This document shows positions 34,423 through 41,853 of a DNA stretch of 41,905 bases, piece by piece. Within the stretch, counting starts at the first letter, position 1; each line of letters begins with the position of its first letter. The notes under the pieces are model-generated. The model did not search any database and had not been told where the DNA came from. It worked only from the letters and a program-made list of their open reading frames with translations. The position numbers and the translations under genes were made by a program. Source of the stretch: Streptomyces cinnamoneus (GTDB taxonomy: Bacteria > Actinomycetota > Actinomycetes > Streptomycetales > Streptomycetaceae); contig NZ_BMVB01000001.1 in assembly GCF_014650495.1 (NCBI RefSeq), forward strand, positions 1-41,905, read 5' to 3'.

Positions 34423-35144
34423 CGGGACCGACGCGGCCCACGCGGGGCGAAGAGCTCCTGCTGGCGAAGATCTCGGCAGCGGCCGGCCGCGCGTACCTCG
34501 GCAAGCGGCGCGCCACCTACACGGCCGTCGGGTACACGGCCCCCGCGCATGCCGTGCCGGTCAGGGGGATCGGCTCGCTGCTGGCCTTCGTCCTGTACGG
34601 CCGGCCTTCCGCCCCGCAGACGCGCCGGGACGCGCGACTGGACCTGTACGAGCACGGAATGACGGTGGCCCTCAAAGGGCGGATCCACGTCGTCCGCTAC
34701 GACGCCACGTCCGTGTTCGAGGAAGGCGTCGCGGAACCGTACGACCCGGCCCGCGCCGGCACCACCTGCACGATCAGCGATGCCGACGGGAGACGGATCA
34801 CGCTGCACGCCGGGCCGGAGCGCGGCGGCGCGGAGGACGCGGAGGAATGGTGGCCCGGGATCCGGCGGGCCGTCACCCGCGCCCGACTGCCCCGGGCGCT
34901 GGCCGCGCTCGCCGGGGGCGAGCGACTGACCTTCGGGGACATCTGGCTGACGGGGGAGGGGGTCGGGTCCGGCAGGGTGTCCGCGCGGTGGCCGCAGGTG
35001 CAGCAGGCCGGGATCCGCAAGGGGGCCGTCGGGCTGGACATCGCCGGGACATGGCACCGGCTGGGTCCTGCGGCGTCCGAGGTCCCGAACCTCTTCGTCT
35101 TCTGCGCACTCGTGGAGCGCCTTCGAACGGACGGCATCCGCTGA
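34419..35144 (+). CDS. protein of unknown function (possibly DUF6585-like)
   Basis: This 241-residue protein starts at the GTG at 34419, which overlaps the SARP stop (GTGA), so it is translationally coupled to the regulator. I do not firmly recognise it. The segment LYEHGMTVALKGRIHVVRYD resembles actinobacterial DUF6585 proteins, which begin with a similar 'LYE-G' strand region. There is no signal peptide; one short hydrophobic stretch (GIGSLLAFVLYG) is too weak for a clear membrane helix. Coupling to a SARP suggests it modulates the regulator or belongs to the same response; this is inference only. Confidence 0.65.
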   Translation: MTGPTRPTRGEELLLAKISAAAGRAYLGKRRATYTAVGYTAPAHAVPVRGIGSLLAFVLYGRPSAPQTRRDARLDLYEHGMTVALKGRIHVVRYDATSVFEEGVAEPYDPARAGTTCTISDADGRRITLHAGPERGGAEDAEEWWPGIRRAVTRARLPRALAALAGGERLTFGDIWLTGEGVGSGRVSARWPQVQQAGIRKGAVGLDIAGTWHRLGPAASEVPNLFVFCALVERLRTDGIR

Positions 35145-35307
35145 CGTGCGCCGGTCCCGGGCACCTCTGCAGTGACGAGCGGGCCGCCGTGCCCGTCGTT
35201 TCATCGTCGTGTCACCGGCCGTGGCTAACGTCGGGCCCGGCCACGGCAGTTGAGCTGCACGCCTGCCGGTCACCGATGACCACCTCACACGAAGGAGAAG
35301 CAGAACG

Positions 35308-36063
35308 ATGAACCTGGCCCGCAGATGGAAGAAGGCGATCGGCGCCGTCGGTGCCGTGACGGCCATGGTGGCCGTCACCGCCATCGCCCCCACCGTCGCC
35401 CACGCCGACCCGGTGCACCACTACTACCTGGAGGTCGGCGGCACGGGCTCGGCGGCGCCCGCACCCGACTGCACCAGCACCTACGCCCTCGCCAACAAGC
35501 ACCTGAACGGCGGCATCCCCGTGCCGGTCTGCTACCCGGCGAGCGCCGGCCCCTGGCTCAACGGCCACAACGTCCCGGACCCGACCGCACCGAGCTTCGA
35601 CGCCAGCGTGCGCGAGGGGTACCGCAACCTGCTGACCACCGCCCAGGAAACGCACCGTCGCGACCCCACCGCCCGCCTCACGATCGTCGGCTACTCCCAA
35701 GGCGCACATGTGGCCGACCTGGTGCTCCAGAAGATCGCCGAAGGCGCCACCGGCATTCCCCGCTCGCAGGTGAACGGCATGCTGTACTCCGACCCCCTGC
35801 AGCCCGGAACCGGCATCTGGTCCCAGCTGCCGAAGGGGTGGAGCGCCCTGGGGTTCACTTCCCCCGGCGCCGGCCCGGCGAAGTTCGACGGCGTACCGGT
35901 GCAACGCTTCTGCATCCGCACCGACGGGGTGTGCGACGCGACCTCGGTGCGGTCCGTCCTCGGCTTCCTGAACCAGCACCCCAAGTACTGGCAGGAAGGC
36001 AACGTCATGGCGCAGACCATAGGCCACGACGGGGGTGATGGAGTCGTCTGGTACGACTCCTGA
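35308..36063 (+). CDS. secreted cutinase-like/PE-PPE-domain serine hydrolase
   Basis: This 251-residue precursor has GAAGGAG upstream of its ATG. A signal peptide is clear: basic start (ARRWKKA), hydrophobic core, and cleavage after AHA at residue 33. The mature protein has the alpha/beta-hydrolase nucleophile elbow IVGYSQGAHVADL with Ser130, and later NGMLYSDPLQPG (possible Asp) and FLNQHPKYW (possible His). This pattern matches the PE-PPE/cutinase-like hydrolases of actinobacteria. Four Cys could form two disulphides. It probably hydrolyses esters or lipids outside the cell; substrate unknown. It is a single gene, convergent with the MerR regulator. Confidence 0.85.
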   Translation: MNLARRWKKAIGAVGAVTAMVAVTAIAPTVAHADPVHHYYLEVGGTGSAAPAPDCTSTYALANKHLNGGIPVPVCYPASAGPWLNGHNVPDPTAPSFDASVREGYRNLLTTAQETHRRDPTARLTIVGYSQGAHVADLVLQKIAEGATGIPRSQVNGMLYSDPLQPGTGIWSQLPKGWSALGFTSPGAGPAKFDGVPVQRFCIRTDGVCDATSVRSVLGFLNQHPKYWQEGNVMAQTIGHDGGDGVVWYDS

Positions 36064-36090
36064 TCCTTTCGCCGGCCCGGCCGGGGGGTG

Positions 36091-36753
36091 TCACCCTGCG
36101 TCGGGCTCCTCGAGTGGTGTGCGGCGGCGGACCTGGTCCTCCTGGGCGAGCCGCCGCAGGAGTTCGAGCAGGGGGCCGGCGAGGGCCAGGACGATGACCG
36201 CCTGTTCGGCCAGGGCCGGCGAATCGTCGAAGGCGGCCGCGCGCTCCAGGTCCAGGCGGGCGACCGCGTGGGCCAGTTCCGCGTAGGCCACGAGTCTCTC
36301 CGGCTGGTAGTTCATGTCGAGCCGCCGGAGCTCCCTCAGGGCCGCCGTCAGTCCCTGGACGTGGGGCGAGGTGGTGGGGACCTGCCAGTTCATGGCCGCG
36401 ATCAGGTTCGCCACGTCCGTTTCCGCGGCCGATTCCGCTTCCGCCGCCTGGTCGGCGTCGCCGACCGGGGCCTGGGCGACGGGCACCGGCAGGGCGTAGC
36501 TGATGGCTTTGAGGGTGCCGTCGGTGCTGTCGGCCCGGTCGACCGCCGCCAGCACGTCGCGGGTGGCGGCGATGGACAGCCCGCCGAGCGTGGTCAGCGC
36601 CTTGATCAGCCGCAGGCGCTGGGCGTGCTCCTCCCCGTACTCGGCCAGCGTCGCCGCCGTCGCCCGCCCGGCGGGGAGCAGGCCCTCGCGCCGGAAGTAC
36701 TTGATGCTGGCGACCGGCACACCGGTCGTGCGGCTGAGCTCCGAGATCTTCAT
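36091..36753 (-). CDS. MerR-family transcriptional regulator
   Basis: This 220-residue protein starts at the ATG at 36753, with GAGGAAG four bases upstream; the longer frame to 36810 would run into the probable operator. The N-terminal winged HTH is MKISELSRTTGVPVASIKYF with REGLLPAGRATAATLAEYGE, the classic MerR recognition and wing region. The C-terminal 150 residues are helical with no metal-binding Cys cluster, so it probably senses an organic ligand. It is divergent from a YhgE-like membrane protein, with two GATA-N7-TATC dyads between them. This arrangement suggests that it represses or activates that efflux-type gene and itself. Confidence 0.9.
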   Translation of the reverse strand: MKISELSRTTGVPVASIKYFRREGLLPAGRATAATLAEYGEEHAQRLRLIKALTTLGGLSIAATRDVLAAVDRADSTDGTLKAISYALPVPVAQAPVGDADQAAEAESAAETDVANLIAAMNWQVPTTSPHVQGLTAALRELRRLDMNYQPERLVAYAELAHAVARLDLERAAAFDDSPALAEQAVIVLALAGPLLELLRRLAQEDQVRRRTPLEEPDAG

Positions 36754-36813
36754 GCGGCTTCCTCGACTGGTGGTGCGGCCGGGCATCCGTCGGGCAACTG
36801 GACACCTCAACCC

Positions 36814-36855
36814 GATACTGTCACTATCTAGCTTCTGGATACCTTCAATATCTAG
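36814..36855 (+). promoter_or_regulatory. tandem operator, two GATA-N7-TATCTAG dyads
   Basis: GATACTGTCACTATCTAG (36814-36831) and GATACCTTCAATATCTAG (36838-36855) are 18-bp copies 24 bp apart. Each holds a GATA/TATC inverted repeat. They lie in an AT-rich gap between the MerR gene and the YhgE-like gene and are the probable MerR binding sites. Confidence 0.65.
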
Positions 36856-36884
36856 TTACGCAGTGTCATCGCACCGGAGCGTTC

Positions 36885-38219
36885 ATGCCTTCCCCTCAGC
36901 CCTCCTCCGTACTCCGCAGCCCGCGGCTGTGGATCGGCACGGGACTCATCGTCGCAGTGGTCGCCACCCTGTTCGCCCTGCTCTACGTCGGCGGCAACGT
37001 CAACCCCAAGGGCAACCTGCGCGACCTTCCCGTCGCCCTGGTCAACAGTGACAAGGGCGGCACCGACGCCGGCGGCAAGAAGATCAACCTCGGCGACCAG
37101 GTCGTCTCCGGGATCAAGAAGTCCGCCGAGGGCGACGACAGCTTCGACTGGCAGGTGCTCAGCCGGCAGGAGGCCGACAAGAAGCTGGGCCAGGGCAAGC
37201 TCTTCGGCGCCCTCGTCGTGCCGGAGAACTTCACCGCCGCGGTGTCGGGGCTGACCAGTCCGCGACAGGCGGAGGCCGCCCGGCCCGCCGTGACCGTGCT
37301 GACCAACCAGTCGGCCGGCAGCATCGGCTCCTCCATGGCCAGCCAGGCCAACCAGAAGGCCGCCCACGCCGCCTCCGCCCAGCTCGGCAAGGAACTCCTC
37401 GGCCGCGCGAAGAGCCAGGGGGCCAAGCTCGCCCCGGCCGCCCAGCTGATGCTCGCCGACCCCGTGACCGTCCAGGTCGCCGACGGCCACCCGCTCGACT
37501 CGCACAGCGCCATGGGCCTGAGCGCCTTCTACTACGCGCTCGTCCTGGTCGTCTGCGGCATGCTCGGCGCCAACGCGATCAGCTCCCAGGTCGACACCGC
37601 ACTCGGCTACGTGCACACCGACTTCGGCCCCTTCCGTCAGCGCATGCCCCTCCGGCACACCAGCCGGGTGCGCACGCTGGCCATCGGCACCGTCCTGATG
37701 CTCGGCCTCTCCGTGGTCATGGGCTCCCTCGTCGAGCTGGCCACGGTCGGCATCCTCGGCATGGACGCCTCCCACCTCGGCCTGCTGTGGCTCTACTCCG
37801 TGGGCACCATCGCGGCCGTCGGTGTGAGCGCCCTGGCCCTGCTCGCCGTCTTCGGCACGCCCGGCATGGTGCTCTCGGCCATCATCTTCGTGGCCATGGC
37901 CGTCCCCTCCTCGGGGGCGACCGTGCCGCTGGAGGCGCTGCCCGGCTTCTTCCGCGTCCTCTCGGAGTTCGAGCCGCTGCGCCAGATCACCGGTGGCCTG
38001 CGCGCCATCCTCTACTACGACGCACAGGCCGACGCCGGGCTTGCCCGCGCCTGGGTGGCCATGGGCACCGCTCTGGTCACCGGAGCCCTCTTCGGCTTCG
38101 GCGTCACCCGCCTCTACGACCGCAAGGGCCTGCACCGCGTCCCCCGCCCTGCTGAAGCGGCCGAAGAGGCCGAAGAGGCCGAGTCCGCCGACGACGTACC
38201 GGCGGCTGCGACGGCCTGA
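36885..38219 (+). CDS. YhgE/Pip-type ABC-2-like membrane protein
   Basis: This 444-residue protein has an ATG with CGGAG upstream. There is one N-terminal membrane helix (GTGLIVAVVATLFALLYVGG), then an extracytoplasmic domain of about 170 residues beginning RDLPVALVNSDKGG, as in YhgE/Pip and DUF3533 proteins. Five or six C-terminal helices follow (SAFYYALVLVVCGMLGANAI, VLMLGLSVVMGSLVEL, GVSALALLAVFGTPGMVLS). The ABC-2-type fold suggests drug, lipid or protein export, but no ATPase is encoded next to it. The cytoplasmic tail is Glu/Ala-rich. Divergence from a MerR regulator supports an inducible efflux or envelope-stress role (inference). Confidence 0.85.
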   Translation: MPSPQPSSVLRSPRLWIGTGLIVAVVATLFALLYVGGNVNPKGNLRDLPVALVNSDKGGTDAGGKKINLGDQVVSGIKKSAEGDDSFDWQVLSRQEADKKLGQGKLFGALVVPENFTAAVSGLTSPRQAEAARPAVTVLTNQSAGSIGSSMASQANQKAAHAASAQLGKELLGRAKSQGAKLAPAAQLMLADPVTVQVADGHPLDSHSAMGLSAFYYALVLVVCGMLGANAISSQVDTALGYVHTDFGPFRQRMPLRHTSRVRTLAIGTVLMLGLSVVMGSLVELATVGILGMDASHLGLLWLYSVGTIAAVGVSALALLAVFGTPGMVLSAIIFVAMAVPSSGATVPLEALPGFFRVLSEFEPLRQITGGLRAILYYDAQADAGLARAWVAMGTALVTGALFGFGVTRLYDRKGLHRVPRPAEAAEEAEEAESADDVPAAATA

Positions 38220-38236
38220 TCAGGCCCGACGACACG

Positions 38237-38285
38237 AAAGAAGCCCCCGACCGGCGGGAAACGCCGGTCGGGGGCTTCTTTTTCT
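38237..38285 (+). terminator. very strong rho-independent terminator
   Basis: A 20-bp perfect stem (38237-38256 with 38262-38281, core GAAGCCCCCGACCGGCG) has a 5-base GGAAA loop and runs into TTTTT. It closes the YhgE-like gene and insulates the operon to the right. Confidence 0.95.
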
Positions 38286-38766
38286 GTTCGGAGGCCGGTT
38301 CGACCTCTGTCAGGGAATTCACTCGGAATAACCTCCTCCGGTCCCCTTGGTTGCAGGTTATTGCCAATCTGCAGTGGGTGGACATATCGGTTTTTGTTGG
38401 ATCATTGATCGACCAATGGGGCCCAGGAAAACCTGGCCCGTCGATTTGCCTTGGGGTAGCGTTCAGTTCCGAGCAAACGTCTCGCGGCGCCTTTCTTGCC
38501 TGTACGGGGGAGTGTGGGGAAACGTGAAGCTGCCTGGTGAACGGGCGAGTTGCAGGGCCTGTGGCGAGTAGTAAAAGAGTGCTTGACGAACCTGTCGGTT
38601 CGGGAAAACCTCCCACCGTGCCGAATTGAGACGTGGCGGCCGAAGAGCAGAATCTGCCATGTCTTCTTCGAATCGAAGTGACAGTAAAGAGAACGCGAGA
38701 CGCCAGGGCTTTCCCGTGTTTCGTGCGCTGCTCTTTCGTTGACCTTCTGTGCCTGGAGAGGGCCGC
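38286..38766 (+). promoter_or_regulatory. 481-bp upstream region of the MNIO operon
   Basis: No gene is supported. The region is clearly less GC-rich than its flanks and holds several dyads. There is a bulged hairpin at 38419-38439 (CCAGG-AAAA-CCTGG extended by GGG/CCC) and a perfect 6-bp hairpin CGAACC / GGTTCG at 38587-38602. A palindrome at 38660-38683 is listed separately. The promoter of the operon should be here; I could not choose a -10/-35 pair. Confidence 0.5.
38660..38683 (+). promoter_or_regulatory. candidate operator palindrome
   Basis: TGTC-TT-CTTCG-AAT-CGAAG-T-GACA pairs nine bases on each side of a short centre, 83 bp upstream of the acyl-CoA dehydrogenase-like gene. It looks like a dimeric-repressor site. 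No regulator is encoded between here and the window end. Confidence 0.5.
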
Positions 38767-40008
38767 ATGAAATTTTCGCCCCAAACGTATCGGAACGAAT
38801 TCGTCGCCGCCTGCCTGTCCGGGCTGCCGGAGAGCGCACGGGACTGGTTCCGGCGCCTGGACGACCTCGCGGACGGCCTGATCGCCGCCGGGGCCGCCGA
38901 CGCCGACACCACCGGTGAGCCCCCGCTCCGGTCGCTCGAAGCGCTCGGCGACCTCGGGGCACTGGGAGTGCAGGTGCCCGAGGAGTACGGCGGGCTCGGC
39001 TTCGGTGACGCGGCGGCCTGCCTGGTCGTCGAACGGGTGGCACAGTCCTGCGCCTCCACCGCCGCCGTCCTGATGTTCCACTACCAGGTCGTGCGCCGGA
39101 CTCTCACCTTCGGTGCCGGTCCGTGGCGCGACGACGACCTGCGGGGGTTCGCCACCGGATCGCTCATCGGGGCGAGCGCCTGGACCGAGAAGGCCACGAC
39201 GAAGAACAAGGAGAACCTGCAGACGCGGCTGTCCTCCCACGACTCCCGCAGTCCCGCAGGCTCCCCCGGCGACGACCGGTTGCTGCTGGAGGGGGAGAAG
39301 ACCTTCTGCACCGGCCTCGCCACCGCCGGCGTGGTGCACGTCCTCGCCGACACCCATCTGAACGGCGAACGGCAGGGCCCCACGTTCGTCCGGGTCGACA
39401 CCAAGGACCCGCGCGTCCGGATATCGGCCCCCTACCCGCTGCTCGGCCTGCGGGCATCGGGGACGGCCTCGGTCGAGTTCGACGGCGTCGAACTCACCGT
39501 TGCGGACCTGGTCGGGGAGGCGGGCAGCGGCCGGCAGCTGATGGGCCGCAACCACGAGGTCTGCCTCAACCCCGGTCTGCTCGCCCTGGGTGCGGCCGCC
39601 GGCGCCTTCGAGGACGCCTGCCTGATGGCGACCGGGCGGCTGCCGGAGACCCAGCCCCGCACCGGTGCCGAGCACGTGCGAGCGGCCCTGGCCGACACCC
39701 TGGTGCGCGTCGAGACCAGCTACGCCTACGCCGCACTGGCCGTGGCGGGCAGCGGTCCGGGCGCGTCCCCGGTGACCTCCAGCAAGTTCAAGCTGCAGTC
39801 CTCCGCGGCGGCGGAGGAGATCACCGCCGCGCTCCTGCACACGGTCGGATCCCGCGGCTTCCTGGCGTCGTTCCCTCTGGAACGCCGCCTCCGGGACGCC
39901 AGGGCCACCGCCCTGATGGGCCCGTCCAACGAACTGATCCGGGACCGGATCACCGACCACCTGCTCACCACCGACGCTCTGCCGGAGGCGGAACATGACC
40001 AGCGCTGA
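38767..40008 (+). CDS. acyl-CoA dehydrogenase-like flavoprotein
   Basis: This 413-residue protein starts at the ATG at 38767, with GGAGAGG five bases upstream. Acyl-CoA dehydrogenase fold motifs: LGVQVPEEYGGLGFGDAAAC, ASAWTEKATT at the FAD/substrate site, PLLGLRASGTASVEFDGVEL, and the C-terminal ALMGPSNELIRDRITDHLL. In classical enzymes the last block reads like YEGT and its Glu is the catalytic base; here that position appears to be Met. It may therefore be a modified dehydrogenase, a monooxygenase-type relative, or act on a carrier or peptide. It overlaps the MNIO gene by 14 bases, whose ribosome site lies inside this gene, so it is part of the same pathway. Confidence 0.85.
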   Translation: MKFSPQTYRNEFVAACLSGLPESARDWFRRLDDLADGLIAAGAADADTTGEPPLRSLEALGDLGALGVQVPEEYGGLGFGDAAACLVVERVAQSCASTAAVLMFHYQVVRRTLTFGAGPWRDDDLRGFATGSLIGASAWTEKATTKNKENLQTRLSSHDSRSPAGSPGDDRLLLEGEKTFCTGLATAGVVHVLADTHLNGERQGPTFVRVDTKDPRVRISAPYPLLGLRASGTASVEFDGVELTVADLVGEAGSGRQLMGRNHEVCLNPGLLALGAAAGAFEDACLMATGRLPETQPRTGAEHVRAALADTLVRVETSYAYAALAVAGSGPGASPVTSSKFKLQSSAAAEEITAALLHTVGSRGFLASFPLERRLRDARATALMGPSNELIRDRITDHLLTTDALPEAEHDQR

Positions 40009-40894
40009 CCAGATGCGACGGCATCGACGGCCGGCCACCATCGGCGCGGGCTACCTGCACCACTGCATTCCGGGCCACCAGAAGTACTTCGAGCGGCTGA
40101 TGGAGCTCGACGCCCGGGTCGACATGGTCGAGTACCTCGCGGCGCACTTCGCCACCGACCCCGACTACCTGGGGGAGATCAACGCCTCCACCGCCGGCCT
40201 GCCGTCGACGCTGCACAGCTACGAGTACATGCTCGGCTCCGTCGACGACCCGGACCCGGAGACGGTCCGCCGGCTGCAGCGGATGGCAGAGGTCTCCAAC
40301 TGCCGCTGGATCGGCGAGCACGTCGGCATGGTGGGCACCCGGGACACCTATACGGGAACGTTCATGCAGCCGATGGGGACCGATGAGCAGACCCAGGTGT
40401 TCATCGACAACCTGCGGGCCGCCAACGCGGAATCATCCGTTCCGCTGATCATCGAGAACCAGCCGATGCTGTTCAACCAGATCGGTCCGCGCAGCGTGTG
40501 CCAGCAGGTCGCCGACATCGCGGTCGGCGCGGACGCCGGCATCCTGCTCAGCCTCTCCAACCTCGTGATCTCCGACGACTACCACCCCGTCGACTGGGAG
40601 AGCGAACTGAGCCGCATCCCGCTGGACCGCGTCTGGCAGGTGCACCTCCCGCTCCCCAACGAGAAGGAGCTCGCCGAGCCGGAATACGCCCGGTTCCGCA
40701 GGAACGAGAAATGGCACTTCTCCACCCTGGAGCGGCTCTTCAAGGAGAAAGACTTCCGGCCCTCCGCCGTGATCCTCGAAGTCGAGGCCAGCGGCACTCC
40801 GTCCCGCCCGGCACCGGAACGGACCAAGGAGCGCCTGGAATGGGTCCGTGAACTCATGGCTCCGCAGATCGAGGCAGAGGAGAAGGCGCGATGA
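39995..40894 (+). CDS. DUF692/MNIO-family (MbnB-like) multinuclear iron oxidase
   Basis: This 299-residue protein has GGAGG six bases before its ATG. It has the TIM-barrel landmarks of DUF692 (multinuclear non-haem iron-dependent oxidative) enzymes: GAGYLHH near 17-23, LHSYEYML with His74, GEHVGMVG with Glu108-His109, LIIENQPMLF with Glu154-Asn155, VHLPLPN with His217, and LEVEASG with Glu262. Where typical members read D-V-N-N, this one reads SLSNL (186-190), so a usual metal-ligand Asp seems to be replaced by Ser. Known members (MbnB, TglH, ChrH) modify ribosomal peptides, mostly at Cys, using O2 and a partner protein. Its stop overlaps the next start (ATGA). Confidence 0.82.
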   Translation: MTSADQMRRHRRPATIGAGYLHHCIPGHQKYFERLMELDARVDMVEYLAAHFATDPDYLGEINASTAGLPSTLHSYEYMLGSVDDPDPETVRRLQRMAEVSNCRWIGEHVGMVGTRDTYTGTFMQPMGTDEQTQVFIDNLRAANAESSVPLIIENQPMLFNQIGPRSVCQQVADIAVGADAGILLSLSNLVISDDYHPVDWESELSRIPLDRVWQVHLPLPNEKELAEPEYARFRRNEKWHFSTLERLFKEKDFRPSAVILEVEASGTPSRPAPERTKERLEWVRELMAPQIEAEEKAR

Positions 40895-41739
40895 GCCTGG
40901 CAGGACTCCAGCAGCTGCTGACCCGTTCGGTGCGGGACGGCGACTTCCGTCGCTCCGTCCTGCAGCCGGACGGCCTGGAGCGGGCCGCCGCCGAACTCGG
41001 CCTCACCGAGGCGGAGAAGACGCAGTTCGCGAGCATCGACCCGGACTATCTCGAAGGCGTCGCCACGCTCGTCATCAAACAGCGCATCGTCCGCCGCGAA
41101 GCGGAATTCGGGCTCTTCCTCAACGCGTTGTTCCGCTACACGCCGCGAGGGAAGTTCTTCCAGGCGTACCACCAGGCGGTCTCCGTCGGGCAGTTCGGGC
41201 GCATGGAAGAACTCCGCCGGTTCGTCGACTTCTCCTTCGACTACGTCGTCGAGAGGTCGCTGCCGGAATACCTGGTGGACCTCCTCCGGTTCTGCAGCCA
41301 CGTCTGCGAGCTGGCCGAGACCCCCAAGGTGTTCCCGGACGAGCCGGAAGGCGCCCTGCGGGCCGGCAGCACCCTCGTGCTGCGCAAGCCCCACGCGGTC
41401 GTCCAGTTCCGCTACGACGTGCTGCGGCTGGCGAAGGAGGACGAGGAGTACGGCGCCGACCCGCAGCCCCGCCCCACGACGCTGCTGCTCCAGCGGGACT
41501 GGCGGCAGCCCAAGCGCTCCCGGGCCTTCGACCTGAGCGAGCACCCGCTCCTGGCGGCCCTGACCAGGGGGCCCCTGACAGTGCTGGACGCCGGAGGGGT
41601 GCTGCCCCACTTCACCCACGGGTTCGTCAAGGAACTCGTGGAGAGCCTGCACGACCGGCAGATCGTGCACCTGATGCTTCCCTCCGAGCTGGCGGCCTAC
41701 GGCGGCGACGGCCCGGTGGGGACGCCCGAAGAAACCTGA
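40891..41739 (+). CDS. unrecognised MNIO partner protein
   Basis: This 282-residue protein has GGAGAAGG upstream and overlaps the MNIO stop. I do not recognise the family. Residues 1-50 (LQQLLTRSVRDGDFRRSVLQ, then LGLTEAEKTQF) look like the short helical repeat seen in Nif11/NHLP-type leader regions, where 'DxxFRxxL' and 'GLTxxE' recur. The middle is rich in aromatic and charged residues (FRYTPRGKFFQAYHQAV, FVDFSFDYVVERSLPEYLVD) and has a C-S-H-V-C stretch. The end (GVLPHFTHGFVKELVESLHD) is soluble-looking. MNIO enzymes usually need a partner that binds the peptide leader; position suggests this role (inference). It could instead be a fused substrate carrier. Confidence 0.7.
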   Translation: MSLAGLQQLLTRSVRDGDFRRSVLQPDGLERAAAELGLTEAEKTQFASIDPDYLEGVATLVIKQRIVRREAEFGLFLNALFRYTPRGKFFQAYHQAVSVGQFGRMEELRRFVDFSFDYVVERSLPEYLVDLLRFCSHVCELAETPKVFPDEPEGALRAGSTLVLRKPHAVVQFRYDVLRLAKEDEEYGADPQPRPTTLLLQRDWRQPKRSRAFDLSEHPLLAALTRGPLTVLDAGGVLPHFTHGFVKELVESLHDRQIVHLMLPSELAAYGGDGPVGTPEET

Positions 41740-41853
41740 CCACAGGAGGTGAGCGCCACCATCTCGCGCGTGTACGGAAAAGCCAATGGCTTGGCTGAGC
41801 TGCACCCCGCAGCCCGCCAGATCGCACAAGCGGAACGAAATGAGGAGCCTTAC
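41740..41853 (+). other. gap with a perfect Shine-Dalgarno but no clear start
   Basis: AGGAGGTGA at 41744-41752 is a full match to the 16S rRNA 3' end, yet no ATG/GTG/TTG lies 5-10 bases downstream; the codon there is ATC (41761). The frame of the partner gene stays open from its TGA (41737-41739) through this gap into the next ORF. A 23-codon ORF in another frame (41786-41857) has no good ribosome site. Confidence 0.5.

Noticed and set aside
38347..38571. 74-codon ORF in the region before the MNIO operon
   Set aside because: It has a TTG start without a ribosome site, unusual composition, and overlaps a hairpin. I treat the region as regulatory.
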